Assembly (NCBI GenBank): GCA_950073265.1
Contig: CATMPJ010000004.1
Location: 1 to 47,313, forward strand
Length of the DNA: 47,313 nt
DNA from: an uncultured bacterium
Lineage (GTDB): Bacteria > Patescibacteriota > Minisyncoccia > Phycocordibacterales > UBA918
Direction of reading: 5' to 3'
Part shown: piece after piece, positions 1 to 6,792 of the stretch
Layout of the letters: each line of letters opens with the position of its first letter
Numbering within the stretch: position 1 is the first letter of the stretch
The notes under the pieces: model-generated
Told to the model about the DNA's origin: nothing
Seen by the model: the letters and a program-made list of their open reading frames with translations, nothing else
Databases searched by the model: none
Made by a program: the position numbers and the translations under genes

Positions 1-1773
1 GAAATGATTGAAGATGCGCTTGGGCTCAAGATCTATCAATTAAAAAAGCAAGAAACCGATAGAAAGCTTGCAAAGACGCTAGAAAACATCTCGCAAGTCG
101 AATCACTGCGGCGCGAAGCGGCACCACATTTGCGATATTTGAAGAAGCAAGTTGAGCGCGCTGAACGTTCACTACAAGTCCAAGCTGAGTTAAAAACAGC
201 CTATATTGAATATCTGTGTCGTGAAGATACGTATATTGCAAAACGAACAGACATACTGACTAAGAGTAAGCAATCACCTCAAAAAACCTTAGCGGAGACT
301 GAAGACAAAATTGCCACAGTGCAGACGATTGTCGATGAGCAAGTAAAGCCACTTGAGGACAGTGCTGAGATACAGGAAGCTAAAGAGACTGCAGTAGCTG
401 CTACTGAAGCTTGGCAGCTGGCACAAAACGATATCAGTCAGCTAGAAGGACAGATAACGTTTCTAAAACGCCGACTTGAATCGCAAGAAGCTTCAAAAAC
501 AACAGTAAAGAAAATCATCTCTTACGACGCCTTATCGCAATTGGTTAGTGAGGTAGAAGAAAGTGTTGAGTCTGCTATGCGAAGCAATGATACTGCGTCG
601 CTAATGTCTTTGGTTCGTGATGTGGTAAAGAAATTAAAATCGTTCATCCAAGATAAGTCAGAAGAATTGCCTGAGCCGAGCGTCGAAGATGCTAAGGAAC
701 TAGACATGCTCGAAAAGAAATTGACGGTGGCCAAAGAAGAAATGATTCGCTTACTTGAGAAAAAGCAAACTGCCCAAGAGAAATTGTCCCTCTTACAATC
801 GTCACATGTGAACGAGCTACAAGAAAAAAGAGAAGCAGAAAAAGAACTGTTTGTGCTTATGCAACAGCGACGTGATATTGAAAGTACTTTGCGTACCATC
901 GATAGCGAATTAACTATGCTTGAACGTGACCGCGCTGATTTTAAATCTGAGCTTCAAGAGGCAGTCACTCTGATTGGCCGTGCTGCTGCGCAATACTACG
1001 AGCTAGAAATCCTCGATGAAAATGGAGAGAGGTTAGATAAAGAGGCAATTGTTGCAGAAGATAGAAATAAGCAACGTGAACGTCGCCATACTTTAGAGAA
1101 GCTGAAAATCCGCCTCGAAGAATTAGGTGTTGGCGGTACTGATGACCTGCTTAAAGAGTATAAAGAGGCGCAAGAACGGGATGAGTTCTTGGCAAAAGAG
1201 CTGTCTGATCTCAATCAATCAGTTCAGAACCTAAATACCTTAATTACCGAGATGCAGGCTAAGTTAGAAGAACAGTTTGTCGCAGGGGTGGATAAGATAA
1301 CTACCGAGTTCGATAAATTTTTTAAGCTCATGTTTGGTGGTGGGGCAGCAAAACTTGATCGGGTGACGGTTAAAAAACGTGGCGCAGATGATGAGGATAC
1401 TGAAGACGAGATAAGTCACGAAGGGGTAGAATTAAATGTAGCTCTCCCCAATAAACGGGTAAAAGGTCTTGAGATGCTCTCGGGTGGCGAACGGGCCCTC
1501 ACTTCAATCGCGCTTATTTTTGCCATGAGCCAAGTTAATCCACCGCCGTTTATCATTCTCGATGAGACTGACGCGGCGCTTGATGAGGCAAATAGTCGTC
1601 GTTATGGTGATATGATTGAAGCATTGGCACAAAAATCACAATTAGTACTTATTACTCACAATCGCGAAACAATGAGTCGGGCCGGGATTCTGTATGGCAT
1701 AACTATGGGGATAGATGGTGTGTCTAAAGTACTATCAGTTAAATTTGATGACGCAGTTTTAAATGCAAAGTAA
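1..1773 (+). CDS. smc: Chromosome segregation SMC-like ATPase, 3' part (5' end outside window)
   Basis: The reading frame is open from the first base, so this is the C-terminal 590 codons of a longer gene; the ATG at position 4 is not the real start. SMC proteins fold into long coiled coils whose two end domains form an ATPase head that organises chromosomes. The visible start (EDALGLKIYQLKK) matches the conserved segment just after the N-terminal head of SMC. Long charged coiled coils follow, then the C-terminal head with signature LSGGERALTS and Walker B FIILDETDAALDEAN, followed by the switch histidine region LVLITHNRETM. About 1000 residues normally separate the visible start from the C-terminus, but only 590 are present, and no hinge domain or zinc-hook CxxC can be seen. 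SMC rather than RecN or SbcC is favoured by the DExDAALD-type Walker B. Confidence 0.9.
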   Translation, partial: EMIEDALGLKIYQLKKQETDRKLAKTLENISQVESLRREAAPHLRYLKKQVERAERSLQVQAELKTAYIEYLCREDTYIAKRTDILTKSKQSPQKTLAETEDKIATVQTIVDEQVKPLEDSAEIQEAKETAVAATEAWQLAQNDISQLEGQITFLKRRLESQEASKTTVKKIISYDALSQLVSEVEESVESAMRSNDTASLMSLVRDVVKKLKSFIQDKSEELPEPSVEDAKELDMLEKKLTVAKEEMIRLLEKKQTAQEKLSLLQSSHVNELQEKREAEKELFVLMQQRRDIESTLRTIDSELTMLERDRADFKSELQEAVTLIGRAAAQYYELEILDENGERLDKEAIVAEDRNKQRERRHTLEKLKIRLEELGVGGTDDLLKEYKEAQERDEFLAKELSDLNQSVQNLNTLITEMQAKLEEQFVAGVDKITTEFDKFFKLMFGGGAAKLDRVTVKKRGADDEDTEDEISHEGVELNVALPNKRVKGLEMLSGGERALTSIALIFAMSQVNPPPFIILDETDAALDEANSRRYGDMIEALAQKSQLVLITHNRETMSRAGILYGITMGIDGVSKVLSVKFDDAVLNAK

Positions 1774-1776
1774 GTT

Positions 1777-1890
1777 ATGAGCGAAAAAATCAGATCTAAC
1801 AATCACGAAAAGCCTTATCGACCGAATCACGAGATTACCCCTGAAGATACTGCAGAAATTTTAAGGGAAATTGCAGAAGAAGGAGAGTAA
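1777..1890 (+). CDS. Small acidic ORF of 37 aa downstream of smc
   Basis: The ATG lies 3 nt after the smc stop codon and the frame runs 37 codons to TAA at 1888. The product is hydrophilic, basic near the N-terminus and acidic at the end (EILREIAEEGE), with no membrane segment. No family is recognised. The close spacing suggests translation coupled to smc. The main doubt is that a frame this short can arise by chance. Confidence 0.45.
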   Translation: MSEKIRSNNHEKPYRPNHEITPEDTAEILREIAEEGE

Positions 1891-1897
1891 CAAATTG

Positions 1898-1926
1898 TTG
1901 ACTTATTGTCAAAAATAGTATATAAT
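1898..1926 (+). promoter_or_regulatory. Strong sigma-70-type promoter of the HTH gene
   Basis: TTGACT at 1898-1903 and a perfect TATAAT at 1921-1926 are separated by 17 nt. Transcription should start near 1933, about 45 nt before the TTG start of the HTH gene. It is among the closest matches to consensus in the window. Confidence 0.75.
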
Positions 1927-1938
1927 AAATGTAGTAAG

Positions 1939-1960
1939 GCATCATAGTGATGCTTTTTCT
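1939..1960 (+). promoter_or_regulatory. 5'-leader hairpin followed by a T-rich run
   Basis: GCATCA (1939-1944) and TGATGC (1948-1953) form a stem with a 3-nt loop, followed by TTTTTCT. It lies only about 6 nt after the predicted transcription start of the HTH gene and just before its Shine-Dalgarno. It could be an attenuator, a 5' stabiliser, or a relic terminator for smc read-through. Confidence 0.45.
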
Positions 1961-1977
1961 CAAAAGAGGAATGGACA

Positions 1978-2292
1978 TTGATACAGCTGCCAAGAGAAGC
2001 GTTTCGAAAGTCGGGCAAGGGTCGCGATGGAACATCGGTCGGGGATAAACTCCTCGACGATGTCCGAGGCCATGTATGGAAGCGGTACGGCGGTCGATTC
2101 GAGGAACTGGCTGTCGAGGCTGGTCTTCACGAGAAGACGGTCGAAAAATTCGCGTGGGGTGATACCAAGAAGCCTCACTTCGAAACCGTCGCTCGTCTGC
2201 TTGCGGCACTTGATCTGCTTGACCTGCTGAAGCAGGTCTTGCTGACCGAGATGCCGGTAACTCGAGCACAGGCACAGCAACGCAAGCGCTAA
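1978..2292 (+). CDS. Small helix-turn-helix DNA-binding protein, XRE/Cro-like
   Basis: This predicted protein of 104 aa has an HTH of lambda-repressor/XRE type around residues 40-80: ELAVEAGLHEKTVEKF followed by KKPHFETVARLLAALDL, the usual pattern of recognition helix and following helices. The TTG start is chosen because AGAGGA (1965-1970) sits 7 nt before it, whereas the ATG at 1971 directly abuts the Shine-Dalgarno and its frame closes after about 25 codons. The gene has its own consensus promoter and a strong terminator, so it is a monocistronic unit. It is visibly richer in G+C, and in CTG, CGT and GTC codons, than smc or rnr on either side, which hints at a separate origin. No target operator was identified; it may be an autoregulator. 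XRE membership is judged by eye. Confidence 0.65.
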   Translation: MIQLPREAFRKSGKGRDGTSVGDKLLDDVRGHVWKRYGGRFEELAVEAGLHEKTVEKFAWGDTKKPHFETVARLLAALDLLDLLKQVLLTEMPVTRAQAQQRKR

Positions 2293-2338
2293 TAATTCAA
2301 ACCGACCGGCATCTATCGGTGTCGGTCGGAAAGAGAAA

Positions 2339-2379
2339 AGCCGATATCACAATAGGGTGATATCGGCTGTTTTTATTTT
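2339..2379. terminator. Bidirectional intrinsic terminator between the HTH gene and rnr
   Basis: A 12-bp stem (AGCCGATATCAC / GTGATATCGGCT, 2339-2350 and 2357-2368) is followed on the plus strand by GTTTTTATTTTT and on the minus strand by TTTTCTCTTT. It ends the HTH transcript and the convergent rnr transcript, overlapping the rnr stop codon. A second, weaker stem (CCGACCG / CGGTCGG, 2302-2329) lies just upstream. Confidence 0.85.
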
Positions 2380-4316
2380 TTAGAAGTTAGTAGTTCGAAG
2401 TCGAGTTGTCGTTCGTCTTTATCGGCACGCAACAGCTTCACACGCACCTCATCACCTAAGCGGTACACTTTGCCAGTCTTTTTGCCTTTGATGCGGTATT
2501 TGCTCGCTTCATGTTCAAAGTAGTCGGACTTGATGCTAGAGAGTCGCACCATACCATCAGCCAGGGTATTCTTTTCTTGTACGTAGATACCCCAGTCGGT
2601 GACGCCGGTGATCACACCTTCAAATTCTTCACCAATGTGATTCATCAAATACTCAACTTGCTTGAATTTAATTGAATCGCGTTCGGCTGACACTGCTTCC
2701 ATTTCTCGCTCAGAGGATTTTACCGATATCTGTTCGAACTTCGCTGCTTCCTTTTGCCCAATAGCAGAACCATCAAGATGGCGCCGCAGCATGCGGTGTG
2801 CCATGAGGTCGGGGTAGCGCCTGATTGGTGAAGTGAAGTGGGTGTAGTACTTAAAGGCTAGGCCAAAGTGGCCGATGTTTTTAGTCGAATAAACTGCTTT
2901 GGCCATGCTGCGAATGCTGGCGGTCTTGATAAGATTTTCTTCCGGTTTACCCTCGACCTCCTTTAAGAGTTCATTAATAGCAGTTGCTTTTACGTAGCCT
3001 TTTTTAGTCTCAAATTCATGACCAAGGGCATGTACAAAGGTAGCGAGTTCTTCAATCTTGTCTGGATTTGGTACGTCGTGAATGCGATATACAAAAGCCA
3101 ACTCTTGATTTTTTGATTTAGCTAATTTGTTGATGAAGGTGGCAACTTCACGGTTGGCAAGCAACATGAAGTCTTCAATCATCATCATGGTTTCGGTGCG
3201 CACTTTGGTGAAAGCTCTGATTGGTGCACCACGTTCATCAAGTTCAAATTTAACTTCTGGCTGCTCAAAGGCGATAGCGCCGTTGGCATAACGCTTGCGG
3301 CGTAAAATTCGCCCAAGCTTCATCATCTGGTTGAGTTCATCCAGAAATTCGCCCGATTGTGTATCGAGAACTTGCTGGGCTTCCTCGTAAGAAAAGCGCT
3401 TGTCAGAGTGAATAATGGTTTGGCCATACCAAGCGTCTACTACGCGAGCGTCATCATCTAGTTCAAACACAGCAGAGAAGGCGAGGCGGTCTTCATTAGG
3501 GCGCAGGGAACACAGATCATTTGAAAGCACTTCCGGTAACATCGGAATCACGCGATCTACCAGATATACAGATGTACCTCGCTCACGTGCTTCTTGATCG
3601 AGTGGTTCGCCTTCGCGCACGTAATGAGATACATCAGCGATATGAATACCGACTTCGGTATTACCGTTTTCAAGCGTCTGGATTGAGAGCGCATCATCAA
3701 AATCTTTCGCGTCGTGCGGGTCGATAGTCATTGTCGTCACGCCACGAAAGTCTCGGCGTTTTGGATCCTTGAGGGCGTCAGCAAAAATCTGCTCTTTGTT
3801 TTCGTATAGTTTGTGGGCGGCTTCCTGAACTGATTCAGGAAACGCTTTTGAGAAACCGCCACTACGGATAATTGCTTGCATTTCGGTTTCGTGGTCGCCA
3901 GCGTGCCCTAGTGTCTCAACAATCTTAGCCAATGGTGGCAATGTCGGTGTCTTCCAGCTTTCAATCTCCACCACCACCTTCATGCCGATGTCATTTGGTG
4001 TAGCGTTAGGAAGAATGGGCTTAATATGGAGTCTGGAGTTATCAAGCTTTACCTGTAACACTTTTTTGCCATCGACAGTGTCTTCGACTACGTTTCCGAT
4101 TAGTTCACGATGAGCTGGTTTAATAACGTGATTAACTATGCCTTCTTGTCGTTTACCGGCTTGTTTTTTCTTGAGGGTGACTTCGACTAAGTCTCCATCG
4201 AACGCGAAGCCAAGGGCTTCGCGTTCGATAACCACATCTTCTTCATGATCGGGATGTTTTAGGAAGCCAGTCCCTTTACCACGCACCATAATTGGGCCTT
4301 CAATAGTTTTTTGCAT
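2373..4316 (-). CDS. rnr: Ribonuclease R (RNB-family 3'-5' exoribonuclease)
   Basis: RNase R degrades structured RNA processively from the 3' end. The 647-aa product has an N-terminal cold-shock/OB region, the catalytic RNB domain with IDPHDAKDFDDAL near residues 198-210 (metal ligands D199, D205, D207 and D208), the FTSPIRRYPDLMAHR motif, and a C-terminal S1 domain (about 555-645: GVITGVTDWGIYVQEK). The start at 4316 was chosen over the open frame reaching 4481 because MQKTIEGPIMVRGKG begins the family-like region, the upstream stretch is low-quality peptide, and TATACT on the minus strand (4324-4329) lies only 7 nt upstream. That predicts a leaderless mRNA. The gene is monocistronic and convergent with the HTH gene. 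It is somewhat shorter than the E. coli enzyme (about 810 aa), mainly at the N-terminus and in the missing basic tail. Confidence 0.95.
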   Translation of the reverse strand: MQKTIEGPIMVRGKGTGFLKHPDHEEDVVIEREALGFAFDGDLVEVTLKKKQAGKRQEGIVNHVIKPAHRELIGNVVEDTVDGKKVLQVKLDNSRLHIKPILPNATPNDIGMKVVVEIESWKTPTLPPLAKIVETLGHAGDHETEMQAIIRSGGFSKAFPESVQEAAHKLYENKEQIFADALKDPKRRDFRGVTTMTIDPHDAKDFDDALSIQTLENGNTEVGIHIADVSHYVREGEPLDQEARERGTSVYLVDRVIPMLPEVLSNDLCSLRPNEDRLAFSAVFELDDDARVVDAWYGQTIIHSDKRFSYEEAQQVLDTQSGEFLDELNQMMKLGRILRRKRYANGAIAFEQPEVKFELDERGAPIRAFTKVRTETMMMIEDFMLLANREVATFINKLAKSKNQELAFVYRIHDVPNPDKIEELATFVHALGHEFETKKGYVKATAINELLKEVEGKPEENLIKTASIRSMAKAVYSTKNIGHFGLAFKYYTHFTSPIRRYPDLMAHRMLRRHLDGSAIGQKEAAKFEQISVKSSEREMEAVSAERDSIKFKQVEYLMNHIGEEFEGVITGVTDWGIYVQEKNTLADGMVRLSSIKSDYFEHEASKYRIKGKKTGKVYRLGDEVRVKLLRADKDERQLDFELLTSKK

Positions 4317-4332
4317 TGCGCGCAGTATAACA

Positions 4333-4361
4333 TTGATGTGTACAAATAAAAGTTGTATATT
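4333..4361 (+). promoter_or_regulatory. Promoter of the candidate small RNA
   Basis: TTGATG (4333-4338) and TATATT (4356-4361) are separated by 17 nt. No ORF follows; the predicted transcript begins near 4367 and runs into three hairpins. It overlaps the divergent rnr promoter region. Confidence 0.5.
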
Positions 4362-4366
4362 ATTTT

Positions 4367-4433
4367 CGTCCTTCGGGACGGTTTCTCCAGAAGCCGGACC
4401 CCTTCCACCGACACGGTAGGGGTCCTTTTCTTT
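4367..4433 (+). ncRNA. Candidate small structured RNA of about 67 nt between rnr and rpsP
   Basis: Three stems follow one another: CGTCC-TTCG-GGACG (4367-4380, a UUCG tetraloop), GTTTC-TCCA-GAAGC (4381-4394), and GGACCCCT / AGGGGTCC (4396-4425) with an inner CCG-ACA-CGG stem. TTTTCTTT follows the last stem, making it an intrinsic terminator. A promoter-like pair lies upstream, and the rpsP promoter begins only 12 nt after the T-run, so this is a self-contained transcription unit. No known RNA family is recognised; it lacks the SRP RNA GGAAGGAAGC-type loop. Confidence 0.45.
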
Positions 4434-4444
4434 ACTATTTCCTA

Positions 4445-4472
4445 TTGACCTTTTTGGCTTATCTGCTATGCT
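4445..4472 (+). promoter_or_regulatory. rpsP promoter
   Basis: TTGACC (4445-4450) and TATGCT (4467-4472) are separated by 16 nt. The -10 box ends 11 nt before the rpsP ATG, so the leader would be only about 4 nt. TATGCTAGGC at the -10 recurs, at the same distance from the ATG, in front of the Nudix gene. Confidence 0.7.
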
Positions 4473-4483
4473 AGGCGCCACTT

Positions 4484-5008
4484 ATGTTAATGATGCGATT
4501 ACAGCGTGTGGGCCGCAAGAACGATGCTTCGTTCCGAATTGTGGTAACCGACAAACGCACCGGTCCAAAAAGCGATAAGCATGTCGATCGTCTTGGTTCA
4601 TACAATCCAAAAATGAATCAGGTACAACTCGATGCTGCAAAGGCAAAAGACTGGATTTCTAAAGGGGTGCAGCCGTCAGACACGGTGTACAACATCCTGG
4701 TGGGACAAGGCGTGATTGAAGGTAAGAAACGCAATGTTCTACCAAAAAAATCACCAATTATTGATGAAGAAGCGATAAAACGAGCTGAAGAAGAAGCTAA
4801 GGCCAAGGCTAAAGAAGAAGCGGAAGCAGCCGCTACGGCGCCAGCCGAAGAAGTCGTTGAAGAACCAACAGACACTGTAGAAGTCGATGTTGTGGCAGAC
4901 GAATCAGATCCAACCGACCACAGCGAGACAGCCGAAGAATCAGAAGAAGTAAAAGAAAAAGAAGCCGCAGAAAAAGCACAAGCCGCCGCTGATGCAGAAG
5001 CAGACTAG
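4484..5008 (+). CDS. rpsP: 30S ribosomal protein bS16 with long acidic C-terminal extension
   Basis: bS16 helps assemble the 30S body. Residues 1-85 match the family (MRLQRVGRKNDASFRIVVTD, then KSDKHVDRLGSYNP), and the first ATG aligns with the usual N-terminus. The protein is 174 aa, about twice the usual 80-90; the extra 90 residues are low-complexity Glu/Ala/Lys then Glu/Asp/Val, strongly acidic overall. Spacing from the -10 box predicts a nearly leaderless mRNA with no Shine-Dalgarno. Downstream are khpA, a Nudix gene and trmD, the usual rpsP neighbourhood except that rimM is missing. A terminator hairpin directly follows. Confidence 0.95.
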   Translation: MLMMRLQRVGRKNDASFRIVVTDKRTGPKSDKHVDRLGSYNPKMNQVQLDAAKAKDWISKGVQPSDTVYNILVGQGVIEGKKRNVLPKKSPIIDEEAIKRAEEEAKAKAKEEAEAAATAPAEEVVEEPTDTVEVDVVADESDPTDHSETAEESEEVKEKEAAEKAQAAADAEAD

Positions 5009-5030
5009 TTAGCTAATGCACTAGGATGTA

Positions 5031-5063
5031 TTGACTCAAAAAGCATACAATCGTATGCTTTTT
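5031..5063 (+). terminator. rpsP terminator hairpin that also contains a promoter-like sequence
   Basis: AAAAAGCATAC (5038-5048) and GTATGCTTTTT (5053-5063) form an 11-bp stem with a 4-nt loop and a T-run. The same DNA carries TTGACT (5031-5036) and TATGCT (5054-5059) with a 17-nt spacer, so the right arm of the hairpin supplies a -10 box that could drive khpA. Confidence 0.75.
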
Positions 5064-5117
5064 GTATAGCGCGCTGTTGTTGCAGCGACGGCTTGCTTAA
5101 CGAATAACTACAGAACT

Positions 5118-5471
5118 ATGGAAACTTACGAAGACAAGCAATTTCTCGAAAATGTTGTAAAGTCATTGGTAGACAACCCAGACAGCGTAAAGATTGATCG
5201 CACGGTTGATGAGATGGGTGTGCTTCTAACCCTCGACGTCCATGCTGACGATATGGGTAAAATAATTGGCCGCTCAGGTAACACCGCCAAAGCAATCCGC
5301 ACACTATTGCGGGTCGTAGGTATGAAGAATGACGCTCGCGTGAATCTAAAAATCAACGAACCGGAAGGTGGTAAGGGTATGAGTCAGGAAATGTCAGACG
5401 CTATGCGTGAAGACAATCCGTCTTCAGAGCCTAAATCTCTCGACCAGGCCATCGAAGACCTGAAGATATAA
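5118..5471 (+). CDS. khpA: KH-domain RNA-binding protein KhpA
   Basis: KhpA is a small RNA-binding protein, a partner of KhpB/Jag in Gram-positives, usually encoded between rpsP and rimM. The KH fold is visible: FLENVVKSLVDNPDSVKI at the start and the RNA-contacting GxxG loop in GKIIGRSGNTAKAIR (G51-R52-S53-G54). The protein is 117 aa against 75-85 usual; residues 80-117 are a hydrophilic, mostly acidic tail. The ATG at 5118 has no Shine-Dalgarno. It is probably transcribed from the promoter-like pair at 5031-5059. The strong terminator at 5499-5542 separates it from the Nudix-trmD pair. Confidence 0.9.
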   Translation: METYEDKQFLENVVKSLVDNPDSVKIDRTVDEMGVLLTLDVHADDMGKIIGRSGNTAKAIRTLLRVVGMKNDARVNLKINEPEGGKGMSQEMSDAMREDNPSSEPKSLDQAIEDLKI

Positions 5472-5498
5472 ACTGACGAATAACATCGTCGCTACAAC

Positions 5499-5545
5499 AA
5501 AAACAGCACTCACTGGACAGTTGTCCCACTCGTGCTGTTTTTCTT
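5499..5545 (+). terminator. khpA terminator
   Basis: AAAAACAGCAC (5499-5509) pairs with GTGCTGTTTTT (5532-5542). A smaller GGACA/TGTCC stem lies inside the loop, and the hairpin ends in a T-run. Confidence 0.75.
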
Positions 5546-5597
5546 TAGGCTCCTTGTTCTTCATCCAGTTTCTAACTTCATGAAGACTATGAATGGT

Positions 5598-5632
5598 AAA
5601 AAGCACGGCGGCCCTTGGCCGCCGTGCTTTTT
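5598..5632 (+). terminator. Very strong intrinsic terminator upstream of the Nudix gene
   Basis: A perfect 16-bp stem, AAAAAGCACGGCGGCC / GGCCGCCGTGCTTTTT with a CTT loop. It lies 55 nt after the khpA terminator and ends one base before the TATGCT box of the Nudix promoter, insulating that promoter from upstream transcription. Confidence 0.85.
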
Positions 5633-5650
5633 CTATGCTAGGCTTTTTCT

Positions 5651-6079
5651 ATGCAAAAAGGATTCGATTATATAGGTGTTTGCGTTTGCTTCTATTGTCA
5701 TGACGGTAAAGGCAATTATGTCTTCCACAAAAGAGGTGAAGCGTGTCGTGATGAGTCTGGTGTTTGGGATGGCGGCGGAGGAGGAGTCAAGCATGGAGAA
5801 TCAATCGAAGAAACAGTTAAGAGGGAAGTATTAGAGGAGTACGGCACAGATCCTTTGGAGATAGAGGAACTAGGTTATTCTGATGTATTTCGTGATTTTG
5901 ACGGAAAGAAAAGTCATTGGGTAGCGTTTAGATTCAAGGTGCTCGTTGATCGAGAGCAAGTAATCAATAATGAGCCTCATAAGCGTGAAGAGTTAGGCTG
6001 GTTTAGAATAGACTCATTACCAACCCCGCTTCATTCCCAAATTCCGGGAGAGTTAGAGAGATTTAAAGATAAATTATAG
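5651..6079 (+). CDS. Nudix hydrolase
   Basis: The 142-aa protein has a complete Nudix box, GGVKHGE-x7-REVLEEYGT (about residues 44-66), which binds Mg2+ and cleaves nucleoside-diphosphate-linked substrates. The substrate cannot be read from the sequence. TATGCT (5634-5639) lies 11 nt before the ATG, so the mRNA is nearly leaderless. The trmD ATG begins one base after this gene's TAG, so the two are cotranscribed and probably translationally coupled. In most bacteria the gene before trmD is rimM; here a Nudix gene is in that place. RimM's PRC-barrel features are absent, so it is not a divergent RimM. A housekeeping role is possible but not shown. Confidence 0.9.
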   Translation: MQKGFDYIGVCVCFYCHDGKGNYVFHKRGEACRDESGVWDGGGGGVKHGESIEETVKREVLEEYGTDPLEIEELGYSDVFRDFDGKKSHWVAFRFKVLVDREQVINNEPHKREELGWFRIDSLPTPLHSQIPGELERFKDKL

Positions 6080-6080
6080 T

Positions 6081-6752
6081 ATGCATTTTCATATTATTAC
6101 GTTGTTCCCTGAAGTGTGTGAGCCGTATACAAATTCAAGTATTTTAGGTCGTGCTCAGAAAACTGAGAAAGGAAAGGGTGCCAAAAGTCGTGGAAAAAAG
6201 ATTTCGGTGAGCTACTACAATCCACGTGATTTCTCGACCAATAAACATAAAAAAGTAGATGATAGGCCGTATGGTGGTGGTCCCGGCATGGTAATGCAAG
6301 CAGAGCCAGTTTTAAAAGCATGGCAAAAAGCAGTCGGCCGAAAGAAAGATCAAAAGAGAATAAAGACGTTAGTGATGGGTCCACGAGGTAAAAAATTCGA
6401 AACCAAAATGGCTAAAGATTTGGTTAAAAAGTACGACCATCTCGTAGGCAGTAGTGGCCGCTATGAAGGGATTGACACACGCGTGCAGAAAGCTCTCAAA
6501 GCCGAGGAGATCTCAATCGGTGATTACGTACTGACCGGAGGTGAATTGCCAGCACTAGCAATTGTGGATTCGACGGCGCGGCAGGTCCCGGGTGTCCTTG
6601 GTGAATTCACTTCACTCGAAGAAGAGCGAATCTCGAGTAATGAAATGTACACCCGTCCTGAAACAATTGAATGGAAAAAGAAAAAACTTAAGGTTCCGAA
6701 GGTGTTCACCTCTGGTAATCATGCGGAAATAGACAAAAAAAGAGCACGATAA
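6081..6752 (+). CDS. trmD: tRNA (guanine-37-N1)-methyltransferase
   Basis: TrmD methylates G37 next to the anticodon with S-adenosylmethionine, preventing +1 frameshifts. Family motifs are all visible: HIITLFPEV at the start, VDDRPYGGGPGMVM, SGRYEGIDTRV, and the SPOUT knot EISIGDYVLTGGELPALAIVD with ARQVPGVLG. The C-terminal end (YTRPETIEW, then VFTSGNHAEI) is conserved too. At 223 aa it is slightly shorter than the E. coli enzyme (255). The start lies one base after the Nudix stop (TAG-T-ATG), the same junction as in the ABC pair at 27841. A terminator follows at once, and rplS, often next in other bacteria, is not here. Confidence 0.96.
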   Translation: MHFHIITLFPEVCEPYTNSSILGRAQKTEKGKGAKSRGKKISVSYYNPRDFSTNKHKKVDDRPYGGGPGMVMQAEPVLKAWQKAVGRKKDQKRIKTLVMGPRGKKFETKMAKDLVKKYDHLVGSSGRYEGIDTRVQKALKAEEISIGDYVLTGGELPALAIVDSTARQVPGVLGEFTSLEEERISSNEMYTRPETIEWKKKKLKVPKVFTSGNHAEIDKKRAR

Positions 6753-6768
6753 GATTCTTGAGAAACAC

Positions 6769-6792
6769 AAAAAGCGGCCGGAGCCGCTTTTT
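6769..6792 (+). terminator. trmD terminator
   Basis: AAAAAGCGGC and GCCGCTTTTT form a 10-bp stem with a 4-nt CGGA loop. Confidence 0.85.

Noticed and set aside
1971-2048. ATG at 1971 as start of a small ORF before the HTH gene
   Set aside because: It abuts the Shine-Dalgarno with no spacing, and its frame closes after about 25 codons; TTG 1978 fits better.
4317-4481. N-terminal extension of RNase R by 55 residues
   Set aside because: It would cover the rnr -10 box, the candidate small RNA and the rpsP promoter; the peptide has no family resemblance.
5579-5674. Short ATG frame reading through the terminator before the Nudix gene
   Set aside because: It lies over a 16-bp terminator stem and the Nudix promoter, with no Shine-Dalgarno.
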